Shown piece after piece: positions 1 through 6,686 of a stretch of 7,226 nucleotides of DNA. Source of the DNA: an uncultured Clostridia bacterium (GTDB lineage Bacteria; Bacillota; Clostridia; TANB77; CAG-508). The position numbers and the translations under genes were made by a program. Numbering within the stretch: position 1 is the first letter of the stretch; every line of letters starts with the position of its first letter. The stretch is from positions 1-7,226 of the forward strand of contig CANQTJ010000081.1 of NCBI GenBank assembly GCA_947626705.1, written 5' to 3'. The notes below the pieces were generated by a model. The model saw only the letters and a program-made list of their open reading frames with translations, had not been told where the DNA came from and searched no databases.

Positions 1-1
1 A

Positions 2-241
2 TTATATATAGAGGCAGGATATGGTGGTACTAGAAAAGGTTTTTATTGTGAATATAATATTAAAACTATAACAATACATGATGAATTAAAATGTTATGTA
101 GGAAATGGTACTTATTATCCAAATGGTTATTATGGTATTATAAATGTAAAAAATACAGAAGTTTCATTATATGCTATGAGAATTGATAATGTAGACTGTA
201 CTGGAAGTTCAACGCTAGAGGTATACGGTATTAATTATTAA
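2..241 (+). CDS. C-terminal fragment of a hypothetical Tyr/Gly-rich protein
   Basis: This is the 3' end of a gene whose start lies left of the window. The only long open plus-strand frame here gives 79 residues, beginning LYIEAGYGGTRKGFYCEY and ending TLEVYGINY, and stops with TAA at 239-241. The fragment has 12 Tyr, 10 Gly and three Cys (fragment residues 16, 31 and 66). Short alternating hydrophobic stretches such as KTITIHDEL and GIINVKN suggest a beta-rich fold. No membrane segment or sorting motif is visible in this part. I do not recognise the family. A secreted or surface protein, for example a pilin-like or glycine-rich domain, would fit the composition, but that is inference only. 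A strong intrinsic terminator starts nine bases after the stop, which supports this being a real gene end. Confidence 0.6.
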   Translation, partial: LYIEAGYGGTRKGFYCEYNIKTITIHDELKCYVGNGTYYPNGYYGIINVKNTEVSLYAMRIDNVDCTGSSTLEVYGINY

Positions 242-249
242 TATTATTG

Positions 250-299
250 TAAAAGTATGAAATCTTTTAAGCAATTAAAATTTTCATACTTTTATTTTT
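250..299 (+). terminator. Intrinsic terminator after the first gene
   Basis: A perfect 13-bp stem pairs 250-262 (TAAAAGTATGAAA) with 282-294. Inside it a second 6-bp AT helix (265-270 with 275-280) closes a GCAA tetraloop at 271-274, with a small internal loop at 263-264/281. Five T residues follow at 295-299. A stem followed by a U-run nine bases after a stop codon is the classic rho-independent layout. It separates the upstream gene from the ATPase gene. Confidence 0.85.
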
Positions 300-350
300 G
301 TATAATAAGTAGTAAACTGTAATTCAAAAGCAAAAATTTAAATAAAAAAA

Positions 351-379
351 TTGAAAAAAATAAAATAGTATGATAAATT
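351..379 (+). promoter_or_regulatory. Probable sigma-A promoter for the P-type ATPase gene
   Basis: A TTGAAA -35 box (351-356) is followed by a 17-base spacer and a TAAATT -10 box (374-379). The -10 is preceded by TG at 371-372 in the extended -10 position (TGATAAATT). It lies downstream of the terminator at 250-299 and about 85 bases before the ATPase ATG. The local sequence is so AT-rich that promoter-like matches arise by chance, so this is only the best candidate. I saw no convincing operator or riboswitch in the rest of the 242-465 gap. Confidence 0.45.
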
Positions 380-465
380 ATATAACAATAAAAAACATTT
401 GAAGTTCTTAAATAAGTATAAAAGAATAAAATATGTAAAAAATAGAAAAGAGAGGTGCAAAGTCA

Positions 466-3195
466 ATGGAAAAAAGTAACTGGTTTAACAAAAAAATAGA
501 AGATATTGAAAAACAACTAAAAACTAACAAACAAACAGGACTAAAAGAAGAACAAATACAAGAAATAAGAAATCAAGTAGGATATAATGAATTAAAAGCA
601 ACAAAAAAGAAAACACTTATACAAAGATTTATAGACCAATTTAAAGATTTTTCCATAATTGTATTAATAATAGCAGCAATAGTATCTGGAATTGTTGGTA
701 TAAGTGAAGGAGAAGGAATAACAGATACAATAATAATTTTAATAGTAGTTATTGTTAATGCAATCATAGGAGTAGCTCAAGAAAGCAAAGCAGAAAAATC
801 ATTAGAAGCACTACAAAAATTAAGTGACCATGCATCTAAGGTTATAAGAGATGGAAATATGCAGGTAGTACCAGCAAGAGAATTAGTTCCTGGCGATATT
901 GTAGTATTAGATACAGGAGATTACATACCAGCAGATTTGAGGATAATTGAAGCCATAAATTTAAAATCACAAGAAAGTTCATTAACAGGAGAATCAGTAC
1001 CTGTGGAAAAAACGGCAGATATAATTGAGAGTGAAGAAATAGGTATTGGCGATAGAAAAAATATGTTATTTTCATCAAGTTTAGTAACGTATGGTAGAGG
1101 AAAAGGTATTGTTGTAGAAACAGGAATGACAACTGAAGTAGGAAAAATTGCAGGAATGATTAATTCAACGGAAAAACAAGAAACACCATTACAACAGAAA
1201 TTAAATAAATTAGGAAAAACGTTAGGAATTGCTGCAATAGTAATTTGTATAGCTATATTTGTTATAGGAATATTACAAGGAAAAGAAACAATCAAGATGT
1301 TTATGACAGCTGTAAGCTTGGCAGTTGCCGCAATACCTGAAGGGTTGGTTGCAGTGTCAACAATAGTTTTAGCCATAGGTGTTCAAAAAATGGTTAAAAG
1401 AAATGCTATTGTAAAAAGATTACCAGCAGTAGAAACATTAGGAAGTAGTACTGTAATATGTTCAGATAAGACTGGAACATTAACACAAAATAAAATGACA
1501 GTAGAGAAAATATTTTGGAATGATGCTATAAGAGATGTAAAAAATATATCAGATGACCAGATAGATGAAGAATTGACAAAAATTATTTATGCAAATATGT
1601 TATGCAATGATACAAAAATATCACAAGATGGAACTTTAACAGGAGATCCTACAGAAACAGCATTAGTTGATATGGCATTTAAATTGAATTTTGATCCAAG
1701 TATATATGATAGAGCACCAAGATGTGAAGAAATTCCATTTGATTCTGATAGAAAATTAATGACAACTATAAATGAAATAAATGGAAAATATATAGTGTAT
1801 ACAAAAGGTGGAATTGATGAATTACTAAAAAGATGTACTGCTTATGAGATTAATAATGAAATAGATTTTAATCTAAATAAACATATAAATACAATAAGAC
1901 AAAAAAATGAAGAAATGGCAAAAGAAGCATTAAGAGTGTTAGGGTGTGCTTATAAAGAGATAGACCATATACCATCTAAGGAAGAAATGGAAACAATAGA
2001 AAATGACTTAATATTTATAGGTATGGTAGGCATGATAGATCCACCTAGAGAAGAAGCTAAAATAGCAGTAGAAAAATGTAAAACAGCTGGAATAAAAGTT
2101 GTAATGATTACAGGAGACCATAAAATTACAGCAACAGCAATAGCTAAAAAATTAGGTATATTAGAAAATGAAGAAGAAGCAATAACAGGTACTGAATTAG
2201 AGCAAATGAGCGATGATGAATTAGAAAAAAATGTTAAAAAATATTCTGTTTATGCAAGAGTATCTCCTGAACATAAGGTAAGAATTGTAAATGCATGGCA
2301 AAAAAATGGAGAAGTAGTAGCAATGACTGGTGATGGCGTAAATGATAGTCCAGCATTAAAAAAAGCAGATATAGGATGTGCGATGGGAATTGTTGGAACA
2401 GATGTTGCTAAAGAAGCGGCTGACGTTATTTTAACAGATGATAATTTTGCAACAGTTGTATCTGCAGTAGAAGAAGGAAGAAGGATTTATGACAATATAT
2501 TAAAAGTAATTCAGTTTTTATTATCAAGTAATGTGGGCGAAATAGTAGTATTGTTTTTTGCAACTCTTTTAACACCACTATTTAGTAGATGGTTTGGAAT
2601 TGCAGATATAAGTAGCTTAGAAATTTTGCTTCCAATTCATATTTTATGGATAAATTTAGTAACAGATTCATTACCGGCATTAGCACTAGCATTTGATCCA
2701 GCAAACAGTGATATAATGAATAGAAAGCCAGTAAAACCAGGAAAAGGAATATTTACTAAAGGAATGACTTGGAGAGTTATATATCAAGGAGCTATGATTG
2801 GAATATTAACATTAATAGCATTTATGATAGGTTTAGCAACAACAAATTCTCCTATTGAAGGATTAACATTAGATGAATCTAAAATAGAAGTTGGTCAAAC
2901 GATGGCATTTGTTACATTAGCATTTTCTGAATTAGTGCATGTATTTAATGTAAGAAACAATAAAAAATCTGTTTTTACAACTGGAATATTAAATAACTTA
3001 AAATTAATTGGAGCAGTAATTTTATCAGCAATATTAATACTTGTAATACTTATAATACCTTCATTAAGACATATATTTAGTATACCAGTCTTACCAACAC
3101 AAAATATAGTAGAGTTAATATTACTAGCATTTGCACCTCTTGTGATAGTTGAAATATTTAAAATATTAAAAATAAATACTAGTAAAGAAGAATAG
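466..3195 (+). CDS. P-type (P2A, SERCA/PMR1-like) Ca2+-transporting ATPase
   Basis: This is a complete 909-residue cation pump of the inner membrane that uses ATP to export Ca2+. The N-terminal cation-ATPase domain covers about residues 1-60. Likely membrane helices lie near 62-80, 85-104, 254-270, 277-309, 681-703, 721-742, 770-790, 811-828, 845-864 and 879-900, giving the ten expected for type II pumps. The actuator loop has TGES at 174-177. The phosphorylation motif DKTGT has the aspartate at 334. Nucleotide-binding landmarks are GDPTE (393-397) and KGG at 447-449 (KGA in many relatives). P-domain motifs are DPPR (525-528), TGD (549-551) and TGDGVND (621-627). Helix 4 carries PEGL (E292), helix 5 NVGE (N689, E692), helix 6 NLVTD (N730, T733, D734), and helix 8 has E822. 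These match the SERCA Ca2+ ligands and argue for Ca2+ rather than Mg2+, Na+/K+ or heavy metals. The start is supported by AGAGGTG (451-457) eight bases before the ATG. The gene ends in TAG and appears to be a single-gene unit flanked by terminators. Confidence 0.95.
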   Translation: MEKSNWFNKKIEDIEKQLKTNKQTGLKEEQIQEIRNQVGYNELKATKKKTLIQRFIDQFKDFSIIVLIIAAIVSGIVGISEGEGITDTIIILIVVIVNAIIGVAQESKAEKSLEALQKLSDHASKVIRDGNMQVVPARELVPGDIVVLDTGDYIPADLRIIEAINLKSQESSLTGESVPVEKTADIIESEEIGIGDRKNMLFSSSLVTYGRGKGIVVETGMTTEVGKIAGMINSTEKQETPLQQKLNKLGKTLGIAAIVICIAIFVIGILQGKETIKMFMTAVSLAVAAIPEGLVAVSTIVLAIGVQKMVKRNAIVKRLPAVETLGSSTVICSDKTGTLTQNKMTVEKIFWNDAIRDVKNISDDQIDEELTKIIYANMLCNDTKISQDGTLTGDPTETALVDMAFKLNFDPSIYDRAPRCEEIPFDSDRKLMTTINEINGKYIVYTKGGIDELLKRCTAYEINNEIDFNLNKHINTIRQKNEEMAKEALRVLGCAYKEIDHIPSKEEMETIENDLIFIGMVGMIDPPREEAKIAVEKCKTAGIKVVMITGDHKITATAIAKKLGILENEEEAITGTELEQMSDDELEKNVKKYSVYARVSPEHKVRIVNAWQKNGEVVAMTGDGVNDSPALKKADIGCAMGIVGTDVAKEAADVILTDDNFATVVSAVEEGRRIYDNILKVIQFLLSSNVGEIVVLFFATLLTPLFSRWFGIADISSLEILLPIHILWINLVTDSLPALALAFDPANSDIMNRKPVKPGKGIFTKGMTWRVIYQGAMIGILTLIAFMIGLATTNSPIEGLTLDESKIEVGQTMAFVTLAFSELVHVFNVRNNKKSVFTTGILNNLKLIGAVILSAILILVILIIPSLRHIFSIPVLPTQNIVELILLAFAPLVIVEIFKILKINTSKEE

Positions 3196-3247
3196 CTATA
3201 ATAATAAAATTGTCATAGTAATGTAAAAAATGTAATATTCTGTAATA

Positions 3248-3286
3248 AAAAAAGCATAAGTTTTAAAAAAGTACTTGTGCTTTTTT
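3248..3286 (+). terminator. Intrinsic terminator after the ATPase gene
   Basis: A 14-bp stem pairs 3248-3261 (six A then GCATAAGT) with 3273-3286 (ACTTGTGC then six T), with one U-G wobble. The loop is at 3262-3272. The descending arm ends in a T6 run, so the A-tract/U-tract form of a rho-independent terminator is clear. It lies 52 bases beyond the ATPase stop. The A-tract on the other side could also allow some minus-strand termination. Confidence 0.8.
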
Positions 3287-3303
3287 GAATTTAAAAGTAT
3301 AAT
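3275..3303 (+). promoter_or_regulatory. Candidate promoter for the basic-protein/glgP operon, overlapping the terminator
   Basis: A perfect TATAAT (3298-3303) sits 17 bases after TTGTGC (3275-3280), a weak -35 that keeps the conserved TTG. That -35 lies in the descending arm of the ATPase terminator. An alternative -35, TTGAAT (3285-3290), could pair with TATATA (3307-3312) or TATAAG (3309-3314). Transcription from the first choice would begin near 3310, shortly before the Shine-Dalgarno at 3325-3333. The exact start cannot be decided by eye in such AT-rich sequence. Confidence 0.45.
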
Positions 3304-3324
3304 ATATATATAAGAATATTTAAG

Positions 3325-3364
3325 AAGGGAGAGATACTATAAAAAATAGTATATAAAAAATATG
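3325..3364 (+). promoter_or_regulatory. Shine-Dalgarno and start codon separated by a small hairpin
   Basis: The Shine-Dalgarno AAGGGAGAG (3325-3333, core GGAG 3328-3331) is 30 bases from the ATG at 3362, too far for normal initiation. Between them a perfect 7-bp inverted repeat pairs ATACTAT (3334-3340) with ATAGTAT (3346-3352) around an A5 loop. If it folds, 19 bases are removed and the effective GGAG-to-ATG spacing becomes 11. On the same anti-SD register the spacing is 11 for the ATPase gene and 10 for glgP. No ATG, GTG, TTG or CTG occurs between 3333 and 3361. The stem has only one G-C pair, so its stability is uncertain. Confidence 0.5.
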
Positions 3365-4036
3365 GGTGTTGTAAAAAAAATACAAAAAATATTTAAAGTT
3401 ATGAATAATAAGCCATACGTAAGAGATAACAAAGAAAAAAATAAAAATACAAAAGAAAATATTGTGCCGTTTCATATACCAAAAAGTATAAATACAGCAC
3501 AAAAAAGGCTTACAAGTAACATAAGTATTGTACAACATATGAGATATTTAAATTCTAAAAATATTAGAATAATAAATAAAAAACCAGTAACAGTAACTCC
3601 AATTAATATTAAATATCAAAAAATGAAAGAAGATTATAACAAAACAAAAGATAAGAGAAATAAAAGCAATAATAATATTGTAAATTTTCAAGATAAAGTA
3701 CAAAAAAGAGAAGAAGGTAAGAAATATAGAGATTCTTTGAAATGTGAAACAAAATATGATATGGCATATAAAAACTTTGAAAATACAATGAGAAGAAAAA
3801 TGTACGAAGAAGATATGTGGAGAAAAAGAAGATATAGGGGAAATATGCCAATTTATAGAAATAGAAGAATGGAATATAGAAAAGCAATTGAACAAGATAT
3901 GTTAAGAAGAAGAATAGAACAAGCTAAAAAGAGAAGGTTACAAAGACCTGTAAATAGAAATGTACAACAATTAAAACAAAATAGGAAAAATTCGAATAAT
4001 GGTTATAGATTTATAACAAACGAACATGATAGATAA
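3362..4036 (+). CDS. Small, highly basic hypothetical protein upstream of glgP
   Basis: A 224-residue protein I do not recognise. It has about 62 Lys+Arg against 22 Asp+Glu, a net charge near +40, and is rich in Asn. The N-terminal half is Lys/Asn-rich (for example RDNKEKNKNTKEN at 21-33). The C-terminal part is Arg-rich and probably helical: residues 141-224 carry 20 Arg, in clusters such as MRRKMYEEDMWRKRRYR (143-159) and LRRRIEQAKKRRLQR (181-195). There is one Cys (128), no signal peptide, no membrane segment and no visible catalytic motif, so a cytoplasmic protein that is partly disordered and binds RNA, DNA or another polyanion is plausible but unproven. No earlier in-frame start exists, because a TAG lies at 3347-3349; later ATGs lack a Shine-Dalgarno. 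The stop is 35 bases before glgP with no terminator between, so the two are probably co-transcribed. The 224-codon open frame, Shine-Dalgarno and promoter support a real gene. The long antisense frames opposite it reflect its composition. Confidence 0.7.
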   Translation: MGVVKKIQKIFKVMNNKPYVRDNKEKNKNTKENIVPFHIPKSINTAQKRLTSNISIVQHMRYLNSKNIRIINKKPVTVTPINIKYQKMKEDYNKTKDKRNKSNNNIVNFQDKVQKREEGKKYRDSLKCETKYDMAYKNFENTMRRKMYEEDMWRKRRYRGNMPIYRNRRMEYRKAIEQDMLRRRIEQAKKRRLQRPVNRNVQQLKQNRKNSNNGYRFITNEHDR

Positions 4037-4055
4037 AAATTAAAATAAAAATACT

Positions 4056-4062
4056 AAGGAGG
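4056..4062 (+). promoter_or_regulatory. Strong ribosome binding site of glgP
   Basis: A consensus AAGGAGG lies nine bases before the ATG at 4072, inside the 35-base gap after the basic-protein gene. It fixes the glgP start and suggests efficient, independent translation initiation on a shared transcript. Confidence 0.85.
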
Positions 4063-4071
4063 AAACAATAA

Positions 4072-6639
4072 ATGTACATATTTAATAAAATAACAGTAAA
4101 TCCACAATTACCAAAAAGAATAGAAAAATTATCAGAAATATCAAATAATTTATGGTGGTCATGGAATACAGAATTTTTAAGATTATTTAAAAAAATAGAT
4201 AAAGACTTATGGGAAGTATGCCAAAAAAATCCAATTAAATTTTTAAAGTTAGTATCTCAAGATAATTTAGAAAAAGTGTCAAAAAATACAGAGTTTTTAA
4301 AGGAATATGATTTATTAGCAAAAGAATTTGATGACTATATGAATAGTAAAAATACATGGTTTAATAATACATATCCAGAAAATAAAAAAGATTTAATAGC
4401 ATATTTTTCAGCAGAATATGGATTAGACCAAACAATTCCAATATATTCAGGTGGACTTGGAATATTATCTGGAGATCATTTGAAATCTGCAAGTGATTTA
4501 GGTGTACCATTAGTAGCAGTAGGCTTATTATATAAAAATGGATATTTTAATCAAAAAATAAATGGATATGGAGAACAGCAAACAGAATATAATAATATAG
4601 AATTAAGTAATTTGCCAATTAATGTAGTAAAAGACGAAAATGGACAAGAGTTAAAAATATATGTAAAATTTGAAAAAAGAAAAGTCTATTTAAAGGTATG
4701 GCAAATAAATGTAGGAAGAATAAAGCTTTATTTATTAGATTCAGATATTGATGAAAATTCACCAGAGGATAGAGAAGTAACATTAAGGCTATATGGTGGA
4801 GATCAAGAGATGAGAATAAAACAAGAAATTGTTTTAGGTATGGGCGGAACTAATCTTTTAACTAGAGCTTTGGGATTAAAGCCAACAGTATACCACATGA
4901 ATGAAGGACATTCTGCATTTTTAATATTAGAATTAATAAAAAATATAATAAAAGAGAAAGAAGTATCATTTGAAGTTGCAAAAGATATAGCGAGTTCAAA
5001 GACAGTATTTACAACTCATACGCCAGTACCTGCTGGAAACGATATATTTCCAATAGACTTAGTAGAAAAATATTTTAAAGATTTTTGGCCTAGATTAGGA
5101 TTAGATAGAGAAGAATTTTTAAAATTGGGAATGAAGCCTTGCAATGAATTAGAACATGGATTTAATATGGGAATTTTAGCTCTTAAAGTTGCTGGTAAGA
5201 AAAATGGAGTAAGTAAATTACATGGTGCTGTATCAAGAGAATTGTTTGGAGAAGTATGGCCAGAAATAGCTGCAAATGAATCACCAATAACTTATGTAAC
5301 AAATGGTATACATACATGTTCATGGTTAGCACCAAGTTTGAAACAATTATATAATAAATATCTAATACCATATTGGCAAGATAACATACATAATGATGAA
5401 GTATGGGAAAATATAAAAGATATACCTAATGAAGAATTATGGAAATTACATCAGGAAAGAAAAGAAAGATTATTAAATCTAGTAAGAGTTAGCACTACTG
5501 ATAGATTAAGAAGAGCAGGATATAGCTATGAAGAAATAAATGATATAGTATCAAAGTTAAATCCAAATATACTAACAATAGGATTTGCAAGGAGATTTGC
5601 TACATATAAAAGAGCAACATTAATATTTAAAGATATAGAAAGAATAACACAAATAATAAATAATCAAGATAAACCAGTACAATTAATATTTGCAGGAAAA
5701 GCGCATCCAGCAGATAGAGCAGGACAAGATTTAATAAAAAGAATACACGAAATATCAATGATGCCACAATTTAAAGGTAAAATATTTTTATTAGAAAATT
5801 ACAATATAGCTATGTCAAAATATTTAGTAACAGGTGTAGATGTATGGTTAAATAATCCAAGAAGACCAATGGAAGCATCAGGAACAAGTGGACAGAAGGC
5901 ATCAGTAAATGGAGTTATAAATTTTAGCGTACTAGATGGTTGGTGGGCAGAAGGATATAATCAAGAAAATGGTTGGACAATTGGAACAAATGCAGAATAT
6001 ACATCTTATGAAGAACAAGATATAGCAGATAGCCAAAGTATATATCATACATTAGAAGAAAAAATAATACCTACATATTACCAAAAAAATGAAAAAGGAA
6101 TTTCTGAAAAATGGATGAAAATTATGAAAAACTCTATAATATCAACAGGAGGAAAATATAGTACATCAAGAATGCTTGTAGATTATACAAATAATTTATA
6201 TATTCCATTATGTAATTTAACTAAAAAATATTATGAAAATATTGATAATGTTGCAGAATTTAATTTATGGAAAAAAATGCTATACACTAATTGGAAAGAT
6301 ATAAAAATAACACAAAAAAATAATTTGAATAATATAACCATTGATGCAGGAAATAATATTGAAGTTAGATGTGAAGTACAAATTCCAAATGTAGATGTTA
6401 ATAATATAAAGGTTGAGTGTTATTATGGAAAAATATTAGATAATGGTATAGTAGAAAATGTTAGTATTATACCGATGAAACTTGAAAATGAAAATGATGA
6501 AGATAAAATTTATGAATATACTACAAAGATAGAACTAAAAACAGGTGGAAATTATGGTTATACTTTTAGAATTATGCCAAAACATGAAATGATATTAGAT
6601 TCAGAGAATTTGAATTTGGTAAAATGGGTTACAAATTAA
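4072..6639 (+). CDS. glgP: Alpha-glucan (glycogen/maltodextrin) phosphorylase, GT35
   Basis: A complete 855-residue cytoplasmic enzyme. It releases glucose-1-phosphate from the non-reducing ends of alpha-1,4-glucans using phosphate and pyridoxal phosphate. It belongs to the bacterial/archaeal alpha-glucan phosphorylase branch, not the animal/E. coli GlgP branch. That is shown by the N-terminal domain of about 110 residues containing ISNNLWWSWN (23-32) and by the total length. Conserved sites are the glycine loop YSGGLGILSGDH (125-136), HMNEGHSAF (275-283), and THTPVPAGND with the catalytic-region His316. The phosphate-site motif FARRFATYKR (505-514) has R508 and K513, equivalent to rabbit R569 and K574. 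The PLP lysine is K609 in EASGTSGQKASVNG (601-614), followed by DGWWAEG (622-628). The region from about 735 onward is a beta-rich C-terminal extension usual for this branch. No key residue is missing. It is the second gene of a likely two-gene operon. No other glycogen gene is in view, so whether the substrate is stored glycogen or imported maltodextrin cannot be decided. Confidence 0.95.
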   Translation: MYIFNKITVNPQLPKRIEKLSEISNNLWWSWNTEFLRLFKKIDKDLWEVCQKNPIKFLKLVSQDNLEKVSKNTEFLKEYDLLAKEFDDYMNSKNTWFNNTYPENKKDLIAYFSAEYGLDQTIPIYSGGLGILSGDHLKSASDLGVPLVAVGLLYKNGYFNQKINGYGEQQTEYNNIELSNLPINVVKDENGQELKIYVKFEKRKVYLKVWQINVGRIKLYLLDSDIDENSPEDREVTLRLYGGDQEMRIKQEIVLGMGGTNLLTRALGLKPTVYHMNEGHSAFLILELIKNIIKEKEVSFEVAKDIASSKTVFTTHTPVPAGNDIFPIDLVEKYFKDFWPRLGLDREEFLKLGMKPCNELEHGFNMGILALKVAGKKNGVSKLHGAVSRELFGEVWPEIAANESPITYVTNGIHTCSWLAPSLKQLYNKYLIPYWQDNIHNDEVWENIKDIPNEELWKLHQERKERLLNLVRVSTTDRLRRAGYSYEEINDIVSKLNPNILTIGFARRFATYKRATLIFKDIERITQIINNQDKPVQLIFAGKAHPADRAGQDLIKRIHEISMMPQFKGKIFLLENYNIAMSKYLVTGVDVWLNNPRRPMEASGTSGQKASVNGVINFSVLDGWWAEGYNQENGWTIGTNAEYTSYEEQDIADSQSIYHTLEEKIIPTYYQKNEKGISEKWMKIMKNSIISTGGKYSTSRMLVDYTNNLYIPLCNLTKKYYENIDNVAEFNLWKKMLYTNWKDIKITQKNNLNNITIDAGNNIEVRCEVQIPNVDVNNIKVECYYGKILDNGIVENVSIIPMKLENENDEDKIYEYTTKIELKTGGNYGYTFRIMPKHEMILDSENLNLVKWVTN

Positions 6640-6641
6640 TA

Positions 6642-6678
6642 ATAGAGCTAACAGATATAGAAAGTCTGTTAGCTCTAT
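6642..6678. terminator. Bidirectional terminator between convergent glgP and tmcAL
   Basis: A perfect 14-bp inverted repeat pairs ATAGAGCTAACAGA (6642-6655) with its exact complement (6665-6678) around a 9-base loop. It fills most of the 47-base gap between the glgP stop and the stop of the minus-strand gene. It is the most GC-containing palindrome in the intergenic DNA. The downstream tracts are AT-rich but not clean U-runs: ATAGATTATTATAATTT on the plus side and TATTAATTTGT on the minus side. Efficiency is therefore uncertain, but the position suits shared termination in both directions. Confidence 0.75.
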
Positions 6679-6686
6679 ATAGATTA

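Noticed and set aside
370..402. Tiny open frame beginning ATGATAAAT upstream of the ATPase gene, as a possible leader peptide
   Set aside because: It has ten codons, no Shine-Dalgarno, overlaps the best promoter -10 region, and shows no run of regulatory codons or attenuator structure.
399..422. Second promoter-like pair TTGAAG (399-404) and TATAAA (417-422) before the ATPase gene
   Set aside because: The spacer is only 12 bases, too short for a sigma-A promoter. Such matches are expected by chance in this AT-rich gap.
921..1376. A 151-codon open frame on the minus strand inside the ATPase gene, and a second one at 842-1132
   Set aside because: They lie wholly opposite a strongly conserved P-type ATPase, have no Shine-Dalgarno, and their low-complexity hydrophobic products mirror the AT-rich coding strand. 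They are shadows.
3548..3895. Minus-strand open frames opposite the basic-protein gene (also 3609-3887 and 3320-3538)
   Set aside because: Their Phe/Ile/Ser/Tyr-rich translations are what the complement of Lys/Arg/Asn-rich AGA/AAA codons produces. No start signals were seen, and the plus-strand frame has a Shine-Dalgarno and operon context.
5893..5898. Gln608 before the PLP lysine of GlgP as an unusual active-site change
   Set aside because: This branch of phosphorylases varies at that position (often GMK), while the PLP lysine and the flanking EASGTSG and NG residues are intact, so there is no reason to suspect altered chemistry.
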